Shown piece after piece: positions 14,667 through 25,709 of a stretch of DNA of 36,854 nucleotides. Made by a program: the position numbers and the translations under genes. The stretch lies in assembly GCA_001464385.1 (NCBI GenBank), contig LNFB01000267.1, positions 1 through 36,854 of the forward strand, in the 5' to 3' direction. The notes beneath the pieces are model-generated. The model saw only the letters and a program-made list of their open reading frames with translations. It was not told where the DNA came from and ran no database searches. Source of the DNA: Deltaproteobacteria bacterium Ga0077550. GTDB taxonomy: Bacteria; Myxococcota_A; Polyangia; Nannocystales; Nannocystaceae. Numbering within the stretch: position 1 is the stretch's first letter; every line of letters begins with the position of its first letter.

Positions 14667-17399
14667 TCAGCGCACCAACGCGACGACGCGCGCCGCGGAT
14701 ACCCCCCGCGGATCGTCGCGCACCGAGAGCAACGCGTCGCGCAGCCGTGCCGGCGTCGTGTCCGGATCGAGCGGGCCGCCCTCGTGCAACGCGATCGCGA
14801 TGCGGGCGGCGAGCTCGTCGTCGATCGGGCCCTGGGCCGCGACGACGGTCTGCGCGCCGGCGAGGAGGAACGCCCGCGCGATGTTCATGTCGCCACCCTG
14901 GGTGGTGCGCTCGCTCGGTGCCGTGTCGCACGCCGGCAGCACGACCAGGCGCGGCACGTTCGCGAGCGCGAGCACGTCGTCGACGCCGAGGCGCGCGCCG
15001 TCGGCCAGCTGTAGCGCGCCTTGCCAGCCCTCGAGGCCGGCGTGCTCGCCGTGGCCGGCGTAGTGCAGCAGCTCGCTGCGCGTGAGCGCCTCGCGGACGA
15101 GTTCGGCGCGCGCGTCGGCGCCCAGGAGCATCGTGACCGACCACGCGTCGGCACGCAGCGCCGCGCCGACCCGCTCGGCCTCGTGGGCGGCGGCCGGGAG
15201 ATTCCCGCGGGGATCGGCGACGACGAGTGCACGGCGCTGCTCGGGCGCTGCGGTCGTCCGCAGCGGCGCGAGATCCAGGCCGAGCGCGATCGGCTTGGCG
15301 TCCAGGAGCGTCTCGTCGCGCCACGGCAGCGCCGCGAAGCTCACCGTCCAGAGCGCGCCGGTGGGCAGCACGAGCAGCGATCGCGCGCGATCGATCTGCG
15401 CAGCGAAGGGGACCAGCAGGCGCTCGGCGAGGCGCGTCGGGTCGGTCAGCGGCAGGGCACCGAGCCGCCGCGCGGTGACGACACCGTCGCCGAACGCGAA
15501 GCCCATCCACGCGTCGTCGCCGACGGGGAAGTACAGCAGCGCGAGGGTTCCGACGTCGGGGGCCCCGAGACCGTCGCAGGTCGCGTCGGTGGGGGCCGAT
15601 TCGCCGGCGCCCAGGAGTTTCGCGGCGGCGCGGCTGGTCGCGCGGGTCTCGGCTTCGAGCGCGGCGATCCTCTGGTCGTGGGCGGCGCGGCGATCGACGG
15701 GCACCGACCACCGCTCCGATCGCAGCGCGTCGAGATCGCGGATCCCCTGGGCGTGCGCGGCCACGGCCGCGGCCCACTCGCGGCGCCGACCCGCGGACAG
15801 CGACGCGATGCGGGCCGAGCGATCGAGCACGCGCGAGGTCCGGGCCCGGGCGTTCCGTGCCACGCACAAGCCCCCGGTCGCGTCGCCCGCGGCGACCCGC
15901 AGCGCCACGCTGCGACCCGCGCTGCGCTGTCGTCCGAGCAGCAGGCGATCGCGACCCGCGTCGAACTCGAGCTGGAGCATCATCGTCGACAGCGTTCGCT
16001 CGGCGCCGTCGTACGCGCCGAGGGCGTCTTCGGTCGCCCCGAGCGCCTCGTAGATCTGACCCCGGCCCCACGCCTGCGACCAGGCCGCGTCGAGGGTGTC
16101 GGGGTCTGCATCGCGGGCGTGCAGCACCACGTGCTCGACGAGTGCGCCGCGATCGCCCCGCGCCAACGCGATGCGGCGATCGAGCTCGCCGTGCCAACGC
16201 GCCGCGTCGTCGTCGCCATCGCCCTCGGGCGCGCTCGGCAGCCCCTCGCGCAGCTGCTCGGCCCAACCGAAGGCCCCCTCGGCCGCGGCGACGAGCGCGA
16301 GGCCGAGCCGCACGTGCTCGGCGAGCCGCGGGTCATGACACGCGTCCTCGGGATCGTCGGCGGCGTCGAGCACCAGCAGCGCGTCGGCGAGGCCCGGCAG
16401 CGGATCATCCGTGGCGCCGCCCGCTTCGCCGAGCACGACGCGCGACCAGCTGGTGTTGTTGAGCATGTGCAGCCACTGCCGACAGTCGAGCGCGGTCGCG
16501 GCCGCCTCGGCGCGCTCGAGCGCCGCGGCGATCTCGTCGTCGCGACCGAGACTGGCGAGCACCGCGGCGAGCTGTCCGCTGGCCGCGGCCGCGAGCTTGC
16601 GATCGGCGATGCGCGCTGCGCCGGCCTCTGCGGCGCGGAACAGGGCCGCGGCGGCCTGCAAGTCGCCGAGCCGCTGCGCGACGAGGCCGCGCGCGTAGGC
16701 GTCGGCGCCGGCGGTCGCGATCCCCGAGGTGGCGTCGTCGTCGAGCCGCGTCGTCCACCGCTCGAGGGCCGCGGGATCGCCGAGGCGCTCGAGGGCGACG
16801 AACATCCCGCGGCGCACATGGCAGCGCGCGCGCAGGCGATCGCCGCGGGCGTGCGCGGACGCCCAGGCCTCCTCGGTCACCTCGAGCGCGGCTCGCCACG
16901 CCGCGCCGCGCTCGGCGACGTCGGCCGCGTCCGCCTCTCGGAACCGCAGATCGGCGCGCGCGTCGAGGGCCCGCACCGCGTCGTCGGTGGCACCGCGCAT
17001 GTCGGGATCGCGGAGCGTCCACCGCTCGAGCACGACGCCGCTCCGCGCGAGCACCAGCGCATGCGCGTCCTCGGGCACCGCGAGCTCGAGCCGCACGCCG
17101 CCGTCGAGGACGACCGCCTCGGCGCGCGCCGGCGTGTCGCCCTCGACGGCGAGCGTGTCGCTCGATGTCCCGTCGTCGACCCAGACCACCGGTGTGAAGC
17201 GACCCTCCGCGTCGCGCCGCGCGGGGTCGCAGCGCGCCGCGGGCCCGGGGATCGGCCGCACGCACGCGTGCCCGTCCTGCGCAGCGCAGCCGAGCAGCGT
17301 GGCGCTCGCAGGAGGCGCATGCGCGTCGCGCTCGGCGCTGCCATCCGCGCACGCGAGCGCGAGGATCAGCGGCAGGGAGATCCAGGGACGTGGCGACAT
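14667..17399 (-). CDS. CHAT-domain (caspase-fold) protease with TPR-like region, lipoprotein
   Basis: A 910-residue protein. The signal MSPRPWISLPLILALAC places a lipobox Cys at 17. A small beta domain follows (RFTPVVWVDDG...RLELAVPEDAHALVLA). A long all-helical region (about 150-580) has paired Ala/Leu-rich helices with TPR-like pattern (AYARGLVAQRLGDLQAAAALFRAAE; GRGQIYEALGATEDALGAYDGAE). The C-terminal third is a CHAT domain: DLAPLRT, ALVVADPRGNLPAA, ELLH779YAGH783GEH and VVLPAC824DTA. His783 and Cys824 are the caspase-type dyad, so it should be catalytically competent. CHAT proteases cleave partner proteins after a signal; separase and CRISPR Craspase belong to the clan. It is the last gene of an apparent operon with an ECF sigma factor and a one-TM protein. 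The gap to the upstream gene is 23 nt. TACGCT 15 nt before the ATG could be an extra internal promoter. Confidence 0.85.
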   Translation of the reverse strand: MSPRPWISLPLILALACADGSAERDAHAPPASATLLGCAAQDGHACVRPIPGPAARCDPARRDAEGRFTPVVWVDDGTSSDTLAVEGDTPARAEAVVLDGGVRLELAVPEDAHALVLARSGVVLERWTLRDPDMRGATDDAVRALDARADLRFREADAADVAERGAAWRAALEVTEEAWASAHARGDRLRARCHVRRGMFVALERLGDPAALERWTTRLDDDATSGIATAGADAYARGLVAQRLGDLQAAAALFRAAEAGAARIADRKLAAAASGQLAAVLASLGRDDEIAAALERAEAAATALDCRQWLHMLNNTSWSRVVLGEAGGATDDPLPGLADALLVLDAADDPEDACHDPRLAEHVRLGLALVAAAEGAFGWAEQLREGLPSAPEGDGDDDAARWHGELDRRIALARGDRGALVEHVVLHARDADPDTLDAAWSQAWGRGQIYEALGATEDALGAYDGAERTLSTMMLQLEFDAGRDRLLLGRQRSAGRSVALRVAAGDATGGLCVARNARARTSRVLDRSARIASLSAGRRREWAAAVAAHAQGIRDLDALRSERWSVPVDRRAAHDQRIAALEAETRATSRAAAKLLGAGESAPTDATCDGLGAPDVGTLALLYFPVGDDAWMGFAFGDGVVTARRLGALPLTDPTRLAERLLVPFAAQIDRARSLLVLPTGALWTVSFAALPWRDETLLDAKPIALGLDLAPLRTTAAPEQRRALVVADPRGNLPAAAHEAERVGAALRADAWSVTMLLGADARAELVREALTRSELLHYAGHGEHAGLEGWQGALQLADGARLGVDDVLALANVPRLVVLPACDTAPSERTTQGGDMNIARAFLLAGAQTVVAAQGPIDDELAARIAIALHEGGPLDPDTTPARLRDALLSVRDDPRGVSAARVVALVR

Positions 17400-17422
17400 C
17401 GTCCGCGTGCCGCGAGCGTAGC

Positions 17423-18124
17423 TCAGGGCCCCGCGCGCAGCTCGATCCGCCGGAGGTCGACCTCGATCACGCCCACCGGCCGCGCGCCGTCCTCGAGCGC
17501 GCAGGGGTCCGGCAGACCGGCCACGCGATCGGCGGGCCCGATCAGCGCGATGAGCTCGTACGAGCCCGGCGGCAGCGGCAGCAGCTCGCCGACCGGGCCC
17601 GCGAGCTCGATCGCGCCGGTCGGGGCGCGCCGCACTCCCGTGGGATCGAGGCACGCGGTGCCGTCGCCCCGCACCTCGATGCGAAGCGCGACGGGGATCG
17701 TGCTCGCGGTCGCCGGCGCGAACGACCAGCGCAGCCGCGACGCGGGCAGGAACACCGCGGGCTCGCCCGCACGTGGATCGGCGTCGCCGCGCTCGGTGCG
17801 GATCCCCCCCTCGAACTCGGCGGTGTGGTGGGGGAGCAGCGGCGCCTGCGGCCGGAGCGTCCACACCATCACCGCGGCGGCGAGGGCCGCGACCGCGATG
17901 CCGAGCCCCAGTCGCGCGCGCCGGCGCGTGGGGAGGGACGCGACCTCCGACCCGGATCGGGCCGCAGCCTCGAGACGCGCGAGCGCGCCGTCGACGGTCG
18001 CGTCGATGTCGAGCGCGACCCCGTGGCTCGGCGGCCCCGCGAGCGTCGCGGTCGTCGCCTCGTCCCAGCGCTGCTGGGCCCGCGCGGCGAGGCCGGGATC
18101 GAGGGGGTCGGGGGTCGGGCTCAT
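17423..18124 (-). CDS. Single-TM protein, putative sigma regulator (anti-sigma-like position)
   Basis: A 233-residue protein lying between an ECF sigma gene and a CHAT protease gene, on the same strand. About 66 cytosolic residues (helical; LAARAQQRWDEATT and TVDGALARLEAAAR) lead to a basic stop (PTRRRAR). One TM helix follows (71-90, LGLGIAVAALAAAVMVWTL), then a beta-rich outer domain of about 140 residues (LRWSFAPATASTIPVALRIEVRG, PPGSYELIALIGP). This topology is that of anti-sigma factors, but no zinc-binding HxxxCxxC motif is present and no family is recognised. Its role as the sigma partner is inferred from position and topology. The outer domain ends in a strand-rich segment (VGVIEVDLRRIELRAGP). 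It is 52 nt from the sigma gene and 23 nt from the CHAT gene. Confidence 0.7.
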   Translation of the reverse strand: MSPTPDPLDPGLAARAQQRWDEATTATLAGPPSHGVALDIDATVDGALARLEAAARSGSEVASLPTRRRARLGLGIAVAALAAAVMVWTLRPQAPLLPHHTAEFEGGIRTERGDADPRAGEPAVFLPASRLRWSFAPATASTIPVALRIEVRGDGTACLDPTGVRRAPTGAIELAGPVGELLPLPPGSYELIALIGPADRVAGLPDPCALEDGARPVGVIEVDLRRIELRAGP

Positions 18125-18176
18125 GGCTGGTCGCGTCCTCGCGCGGGCTCGTACGATCTCATTGGCATCGACCCCG

Positions 18177-18800
18177 TCATCGGCGACCGACTTTCGACAG
18201 GGGGCGTCGCTCGAGCCGCGCCGCCGTGCTCGTGGCCCGCTCGTAGAACCGCGAGCGCCACTTCTTGAGGGCGTCGGCGCTCATGCCCAGGGCGGTCGCG
18301 ACCTCGGCCGGCTCCTGTTGCTCGAGGAACAGGCGCTCGAACAGCTCGCGGTCGCGGGGCCCCAGCTCGGCGTAGAGGGCCGACAGCAGCACGTCGAGCT
18401 CGTCGGCCACCTGCGGCGAGACGTGGCGGCCGGCGAAGGCGTCGAGCACGTCGGGGTCGGTGGCCTCGAAGGCGTGCTGGTGCCGCCCGATCCGCCCGAG
18501 TCGCCGCAGCGCGAAGCGCCGGGCGACCAGGCGCACGAAGGCGTCGAGCGTGAGGCCGCGCGCCGGATCCCAGCGCTTGAGCTCGCGGGAGTCGGAGCGC
18601 AGCAGCTCGACCAGCGTGTCCTGCACGAGGTCACGCAGATCGACCTCGGTGACCGCGCCGCGGATGCGCAGGAGCATGGCTCCGATCTGGGCCTGCAGCA
18701 CCGGGACCAGCCGCACCATCAACGCACGCTGCGCCGCGCGATCGCCCCGCGCGGACGCATCCACGAGATCGAGGTCAGGATGCCCACGGCCCTGCGACAT
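18177..18800 (-). CDS. ECF-type RNA polymerase sigma factor
   Basis: A 207-residue sigma-70 family protein of ECF size. Region 2 is seen in TEVDLRDLVQDTLVELLRSDSRELKRWDP and LTLDAFVRLVARRFALRRLGR (core binding and -10 recognition). Region 4 is in LGPRDRELFERLFLEQQEPAEVATALGMSADALKKWRSRFYERA, with a helix-turn-helix (PAEVATALGMSADALKKWRSR). No regions 1 or 3 and no C-terminal extension. It leads an operon with a one-TM protein and a CHAT-protease lipoprotein, so it probably controls that cassette and possibly itself. ATG 18800 gives a sensible N-terminus; TATGCT lies 14 nt upstream. The subgroup of ECF cannot be assigned by eye. Confidence 0.87.
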   Translation of the reverse strand: MSQGRGHPDLDLVDASARGDRAAQRALMVRLVPVLQAQIGAMLLRIRGAVTEVDLRDLVQDTLVELLRSDSRELKRWDPARGLTLDAFVRLVARRFALRRLGRIGRHQHAFEATDPDVLDAFAGRHVSPQVADELDVLLSALYAELGPRDRELFERLFLEQQEPAEVATALGMSADALKKWRSRFYERATSTAARLERRPLSKVGRR

Positions 18801-18814
18801 GCGGCGTCGGCCGG

Positions 18815-18820
18815 AGCATA
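18815..18820 (-). promoter_or_regulatory. -10-like TATGCT upstream of the ECF sigma operon
   Basis: On the minus strand TATGCT lies 14 nt before the ATG at 18800, predicting a leader of about 8 nt. No convincing -35 box was found at 16-18 bp spacing, as might be expected if the ECF sigma recognises its own promoter. Confidence 0.4.
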
Positions 18821-18825
18821 CCCTG

Positions 18826-19779
18826 CTACGGCGCGGAGTAGCCCTCGAAGTCCGCGGCGTCGCGCCCGGCGATCTTGAACTGGTTGTTGAAGAAGTTGAG
18901 CGGCCCCTGGATCGCGGTGAAGCCGGCGCCGACGTCGAAGCCGGCGAAGTCGCCAGCGGTGGGCAGCTCGTAGAGGAAATCGTCGACGCGGGCGGTGGCG
19001 CCCCCATCGTCGACGACGAACTCGTTCGACGCGGCGACGGTGGTCACGGTGAAGTCGCCCTCGATGCGGATGAGCACCGACTCCCACGGCTCGGCGGTGT
19101 CGTCCGCGCCGAGGTCGGCGATCGCGACCACGTCGGGATCGAGCGGCGTACCGCTCTCGACGAGCTCGTACGTGCCCGCGGTGATGTCGATCTCGGTGTT
19201 GCTCATGTACTCGCCGGTGATGCCGCTCAGGTTCACGACGTCGCCGATCTGCGCGCCCGACAGATCGGGGCCGTCCACCGAGAACACGAACACCGCGCTG
19301 TACTGGCCGCCGGCCGGCTCCTCGACGTAGACCCCGTTGCTCGCGACGCCCGTGACGACGACGCCGTTGATGATGACGTCCGAGCCCGCGGGGAGCGTGC
19401 CGTCCTGGACCTCGTAGATCGTGTTGCCGGTGTCGCTGCCGGTCGACTCGCCGCTCGACGACTCGGCCGCGCCGGAGGAGCCGCCGTCGGTCGAGCCCGA
19501 CTCCGCGTCGCCGGTGGATCCCGGGCCCGTCGAGTCGGGGTCGGTGGCCGTCTCGCTCCCGGTCTCCGCGGTGCCCGGGCCCGAGCTGTCGGCCGACGCG
19601 TCGCCCGAGCTCTCGGCCGAGCCGCCGTTGGTCAGCGTGACGCCCTCGGTGATCGAGTCACCGTTGCCGGTGTCGTCGCTCTGCGTCGTCGTCGGGCTCT
19701 CGATGGGAGAGTCCGAACCGCAGGCGGCGTGGGTCAGCAACACGAGCAGGGTGCACAGGGGTCGAGTCGAGGTCCGCAT
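18826..19779 (-). CDS. OB-fold (YhcR/DUF5689-like) lipoprotein
   Basis: A 317-residue secreted lipoprotein: MRTSTRPLCTLLVLLTHAAC (Cys20), then more than 100 residues of Ser/Thr/Gly/Asp/Glu linker. The domain begins at NTIYEVQDGTLPAGSDVIINGVVVTGVASNGVYVEEPAGG and continues with IGDVVNLSGITGEYMSNTEID, the order seen in YhcR-type OB folds that accompany secreted nucleases ('i.eIq.G....G..V.v.GvVt.v..nGfyvqd'). A second OB-like repeat follows (WESVLIRIEGDFTVTT...EFVVDDGGATARVDDFLY). No nuclease domain is attached, so it may bind nucleic acid or carbohydrate. The start is supported by CCGGAG 8 nt upstream and by TAGCGT further up. The 3' end lies 25 nt upstream of the sigma gene start. Confidence 0.75.
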   Translation of the reverse strand: MRTSTRPLCTLLVLLTHAACGSDSPIESPTTTQSDDTGNGDSITEGVTLTNGGSAESSGDASADSSGPGTAETGSETATDPDSTGPGSTGDAESGSTDGGSSGAAESSSGESTGSDTGNTIYEVQDGTLPAGSDVIINGVVVTGVASNGVYVEEPAGGQYSAVFVFSVDGPDLSGAQIGDVVNLSGITGEYMSNTEIDITAGTYELVESGTPLDPDVVAIADLGADDTAEPWESVLIRIEGDFTVTTVAASNEFVVDDGGATARVDDFLYELPTAGDFAGFDVGAGFTAIQGPLNFFNNQFKIAGRDAADFEGYSAP

Positions 19780-19787
19780 GATCAGGG

Positions 19788-19813
19788 CTCCGGGCAAAAG
19801 GCGGGGGACGCTA
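19788..19813 (-). promoter_or_regulatory. -10-like TAGCGT and Shine-Dalgarno GGAG for the OB-fold lipoprotein
   Basis: TAGCGT (19813-19808, minus strand) precedes a leader with CCGGAG (the GGAG core at 19791-19788), 8 nt from the ATG at 19779. A leadered arrangement. Confidence 0.5.
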
Positions 19814-19832
19814 GCGCGCACCGCCGCCGCGA

Positions 19833-22961
<3,129 letters not shown>

Positions 22962-23278
22962 GGAACACCGAGGTTGGAGGAACTCGACGAAGAGCCGGCG
23001 TTGCTGCGCCGCGTGCACCTGCACGTCGGCTCTCGAATGGATCGCTGCGTCCTCTTGCGGCGCGGCGCATGCCCCCTGGCTGGCATCGGCGTCCGCTTCG
23101 CACGTCCGCGTCGTGGATTCCGCCAGGGATACGGGCGGGCTCGACACGGACGGGACCTCGGACCCCGCCTCGCGACTTTCGTACCACACAATGCTCCGCG
23201 TCCGCACGGCGGCATCCCAAAGCCGGGAAAATGACTGGGGAATTTGAACCGTGGCCGCGGAGCGAGGATGCTCGTGGC
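22962..23278. other. Divergent intergenic region between SNF2 and propeller-lipoprotein genes
   Basis: A stretch of 317 bp that is less GC-rich than the genes, notably around 23175-23250. No conserved coding pattern, RNA gene or strong -10/-35 pair was recognised on either strand. It should hold the promoters of both flanking genes. If the lipoprotein starts at ATG 23231 the gap shortens to about 270 bp. Confidence 0.5.
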
Positions 23279-24352
23279 GTGCACGCTGCCGCCCCGAGGA
23301 TCGCCGCACTCGTGTCCCTGTTCGTGCTGGCCTGCGAGCGTGGGCCCGAGCGCGCGCCGCGGACGTCGACGCCGGGGACGACGCCGCCGACCTCCGCGAC
23401 GGGCGCAGCGGCGTCGATCGAGCCGCGCGCGATCGCGGTGCGTCGCGAGGTCATCGCGCTGCCCGGCTTCTTCGCCGAGGGGCTCGCGTGGGATCCCGCG
23501 CGCGCCGAGGTGCTCCTCGGTGGAATCGTGGACCAATCGATCGCCGCGGTGTCGATCGGCCAGGCGACCCCCGGCGGTGAACCGCGCCGCTTCGCCGCGC
23601 CCGATCCCGCGTGGTCGGTCTTCGGCGTCGACATCGACGTCGAGCGTGGCCTGGTGTGGGCGGCGTGCGCCGCGGTGCCGCAGGGGCGCGCGCTGCCGGC
23701 CGAGCTCGGCCGCGCGGGGTTGTTCGCGTTCACGCAGGGTGGCACCCCGGTGAAGGCGATCCTCACCGAGCCCGACGCGGCGAGCCACCTGTTCGGCGAC
23801 CTGGAGATCGCCTCCGACGGCACCGTGTTCGTCACCGACACGCTGGCGGGCGGCGTGTTCGCGGCCGCCCCCGACGCCAAGACACTGCGCGTCGTCGTCA
23901 CCCCGGGATCGTTCCGGTCGATCCAGGGCCTCGCGCTGTTCGACGCGACCACGCTCGTCGTCGCGGACTACTCGGCGGGCCTGGTGCGCCTGGGCCTCGA
24001 CGCGTCCGGCGTCGCGGAGTCGGCGATCGTCATCGAGCGCCCGACGGCGGTCGATCTGCGCGGCATCGACGGGATCGCCCTGCGCGGCCGCGAGCTCGCG
24101 GCGGTGCAGAACGGCGCGAGCCCACCGCAGGTGCTGCGGCTGACGCTGTCCGACGACGCGCGCAAGGTCGTCGCGGCCGAGGTGTTGCTCGTGCCCGACC
24201 CGAAGGACGGCGAGCCCACGCTCGCGACGTTCGTCGGCGACGAGCTCTGGGTCACGCAGACCGACCGCTGGGATCGCGTGTTCGATCCCAAGGGGCGGCC
24301 GAGGGCGGACGTCGAGATCGCCGCGCCCGTAATCCTGCGCATCCCGTGGTGA
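23279..24352 (+). CDS. SMP-30/NHL-type beta-propeller lipoprotein
   Basis: A 357-residue protein from GTG 23279: MHAAAPRIAALVSLFVLAC, with lipobox Cys19. ATG 23231 is an in-frame alternative that would add 16 residues. A Thr/Pro linker leads into a six-bladed-type propeller. The repeating pattern resembles SMP-30/gluconolactonase-like proteins: GFFAEGLAWDPARAEVLLGG, VFGVDIDVERGLVWAAC, GDLEIASDGTVFVTDT, IQGLALFDATTLVVADYSAGLVRL, IDGIALRGRELAAVQNG and FVGDELWVTQTDRWD. The metal-binding residues of active lactonases were not verified, so the function may be binding only. It is convergent with the following gene, with a 4-nt gap between stop codons. Confidence 0.78.
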   Translation: MHAAAPRIAALVSLFVLACERGPERAPRTSTPGTTPPTSATGAAASIEPRAIAVRREVIALPGFFAEGLAWDPARAEVLLGGIVDQSIAAVSIGQATPGGEPRRFAAPDPAWSVFGVDIDVERGLVWAACAAVPQGRALPAELGRAGLFAFTQGGTPVKAILTEPDAASHLFGDLEIASDGTVFVTDTLAGGVFAAAPDAKTLRVVVTPGSFRSIQGLALFDATTLVVADYSAGLVRLGLDASGVAESAIVIERPTAVDLRGIDGIALRGRELAAVQNGASPPQVLRLTLSDDARKVVAAEVLLVPDPKDGEPTLATFVGDELWVTQTDRWDRVFDPKGRPRADVEIAAPVILRIPW

Positions 24353-24356
24353 GCGA

Positions 24357-25682
24357 CTACTCGCAGTTCACCGACCACAGGTGGAAGCCGACGCCGCCCG
24401 CGTTGCCGGTGAACACGAAGTTCGTGCCGAGGCGCAGGAGGTCGGCCTCGCCGACGCCGTACGAACGCAGGGGCAACTCATCGAGGGGGACGGGCGCCGA
24501 CACGTCGATGTCGGGGAAGTCGACGATGCTACCGATGCCCGCGACCGCGCCCAGGGCATCGCCTGCGGTCGACACGCGGAAGATGTAGCCCTTGTTCGAC
24601 GCCAACAGCAGATCGACCCCGTCGTTGGCCGCGGCGAACAGCGTCGCCTGCTGGCTGGAATCGATCTCCTCGAACAGACCGCGGCCCTGGAACAGGATCT
24701 GCTCGCCGCCGGGGGCGGTGGGATCGACGGCCCAGATCATGTCGTCCACCGCGTTCTGGCCGGTCACGTAGACCATCCCGTCCATCGCCGTCATCGCCAG
24801 GACGAAGTACTCCTCGGGCCCGCCGTAGTCGAACACGGTGCTGACGGTTCGCTCGGCGTCGTTGGCCACGCGCTTGACCTTGGTGTTGCCCGCGTCGATG
24901 ACGTAGATGTTGCCGTCCGCGTCGGCGACCGGCCGCTGGACGCCGTAGAAGCGCGCATCGGCGCCGGGGCCGTCGATGTCGCCGATCGCAGCGGCGTCGT
25001 CGGTGAGATCGATCTCCAGGGTGGCCTCGGGGTTGCCGGCGATCGGCGCGGCGGTGCAGGTGCCCATGGGATCGCGCAGCTCGATGAGGCCGTTGCCGCG
25101 CGTGTCTGCGAGGACGAGGTCGCCGTTGGGGAGCCCCGCGATGCCGTTGCCGATCATCACCCGCACGTCGGCGCACGGGCCGAAGGGCTGGTACTGCACC
25201 TCCTGCTCGAGCTCGTCGCCGGCGAGGCGACGCACGTCGGCGCCGTCGGCGAGCCACACCTCGGTCTGCGTCTCGATCGCGAGGCGCCCGCCGACGTCGG
25301 CGAGGTGTCGCATGCGCAGCGGCGGATCGGCGAGCAGTGGCTGGCCCGCGGGGTTCCAGCCCTCGAGCTCGCCGTTGAAGTAGGGGTTGCCCGCGAGCAG
25401 GGTCGCGTCGCTGCACACCGCGGGCGTCGGATCCTCGTCGCCGGTGGAGTCGACGCCGTCACCGCTCGAGTCCGCGCCGTCGGTGCCCGTCTCGACGCCC
25501 GACGAGCCGCCGCTGTCGGAGGGGTCGGTGCCCGTCGTCGGCGCGCCGGTGCTGTCGCCAGCAGGGGTGCTGTCGCCGCCCTCTTCACCATCCTCGGCGC
25601 CGGGCAGCACGCAGCCCGGGAGCGCGAGGGACAGCGCGGACGAGATCCAGAGGAGGCGAAGGGAAGCTCGGTTGGGGTTCAC
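24357..25682 (-). CDS. NHL-like beta-propeller lipoprotein
   Basis: A 441-residue lipoprotein starting at GTG 25682: MNPNRASLRLLWISSALSLALPGC (Cys24), then an acidic/Ser/Thr/Gly linker to about residue 85. Propeller-like repeats follow: GNPYFNGELEG, HLADVGGRLAIETQ, GIAGLPNGDLVLADTRGNGLIEL, GVQRPVADADGNIYVIDAGNTKVKRV, LAMTAMDGMVYVTGQ, LLLASNKGYIFRVS. The 'G.p.pv.DADGNIYV.DaGN..v.rv' block is typical of NHL repeats. No catalytic residues recognised; probably surface binding. TACCCT ends 3 nt before the GTG, sharing bases with a divergent TAGACT box for the plus-strand gene. Confidence 0.78.
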   Translation of the reverse strand: MNPNRASLRLLWISSALSLALPGCVLPGAEDGEEGGDSTPAGDSTGAPTTGTDPSDSGGSSGVETGTDGADSSGDGVDSTGDEDPTPAVCSDATLLAGNPYFNGELEGWNPAGQPLLADPPLRMRHLADVGGRLAIETQTEVWLADGADVRRLAGDELEQEVQYQPFGPCADVRVMIGNGIAGLPNGDLVLADTRGNGLIELRDPMGTCTAAPIAGNPEATLEIDLTDDAAAIGDIDGPGADARFYGVQRPVADADGNIYVIDAGNTKVKRVANDAERTVSTVFDYGGPEEYFVLAMTAMDGMVYVTGQNAVDDMIWAVDPTAPGGEQILFQGRGLFEEIDSSQQATLFAAANDGVDLLLASNKGYIFRVSTAGDALGAVAGIGSIVDFPDIDVSAPVPLDELPLRSYGVGEADLLRLGTNFVFTGNAGGVGFHLWSVNCE

Positions 25683-25685
25683 GCA

Positions 25686-25695
25686 AGGGTAGACT
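25686..25695. promoter_or_regulatory. Overlapping divergent -10-like elements
   Basis: AGGGTAGACT holds TACCCT on the minus strand (25691-25686) and TAGACT on the plus strand (25690-25695), sharing the central TA. The minus element is 3 nt from GTG 25682; the plus element is 14 nt from TTG 25710. Confidence 0.4.
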
Positions 25696-25709
25696 GGGGG
25701 ACCGCGGTC

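Noticed and set aside
14098..16266. Long alternative frames overlapping the CHAT protease gene
   Set aside because: They are Arg/Ala/Gly-rich and motif-free, whereas the minus frame ending at 14667 carries the CHAT His/Cys motifs and a lipoprotein signal.
23237..23250. Minus-strand GGTTCAAATTCCCC, similar to a tRNA T-arm
   Set aside because: The T-loop-like TTCAAAT is not followed by C61 and its flanks (CACGG / TCCCC) cannot pair; no acceptor or anticodon arms surround it.
22962..23309. Upstream extension of the SNF2 frame to an ATG at 23309
   Set aside because: The added 116 residues have no family pattern, mixed codon use and run through the AT-richer divergent promoter region.
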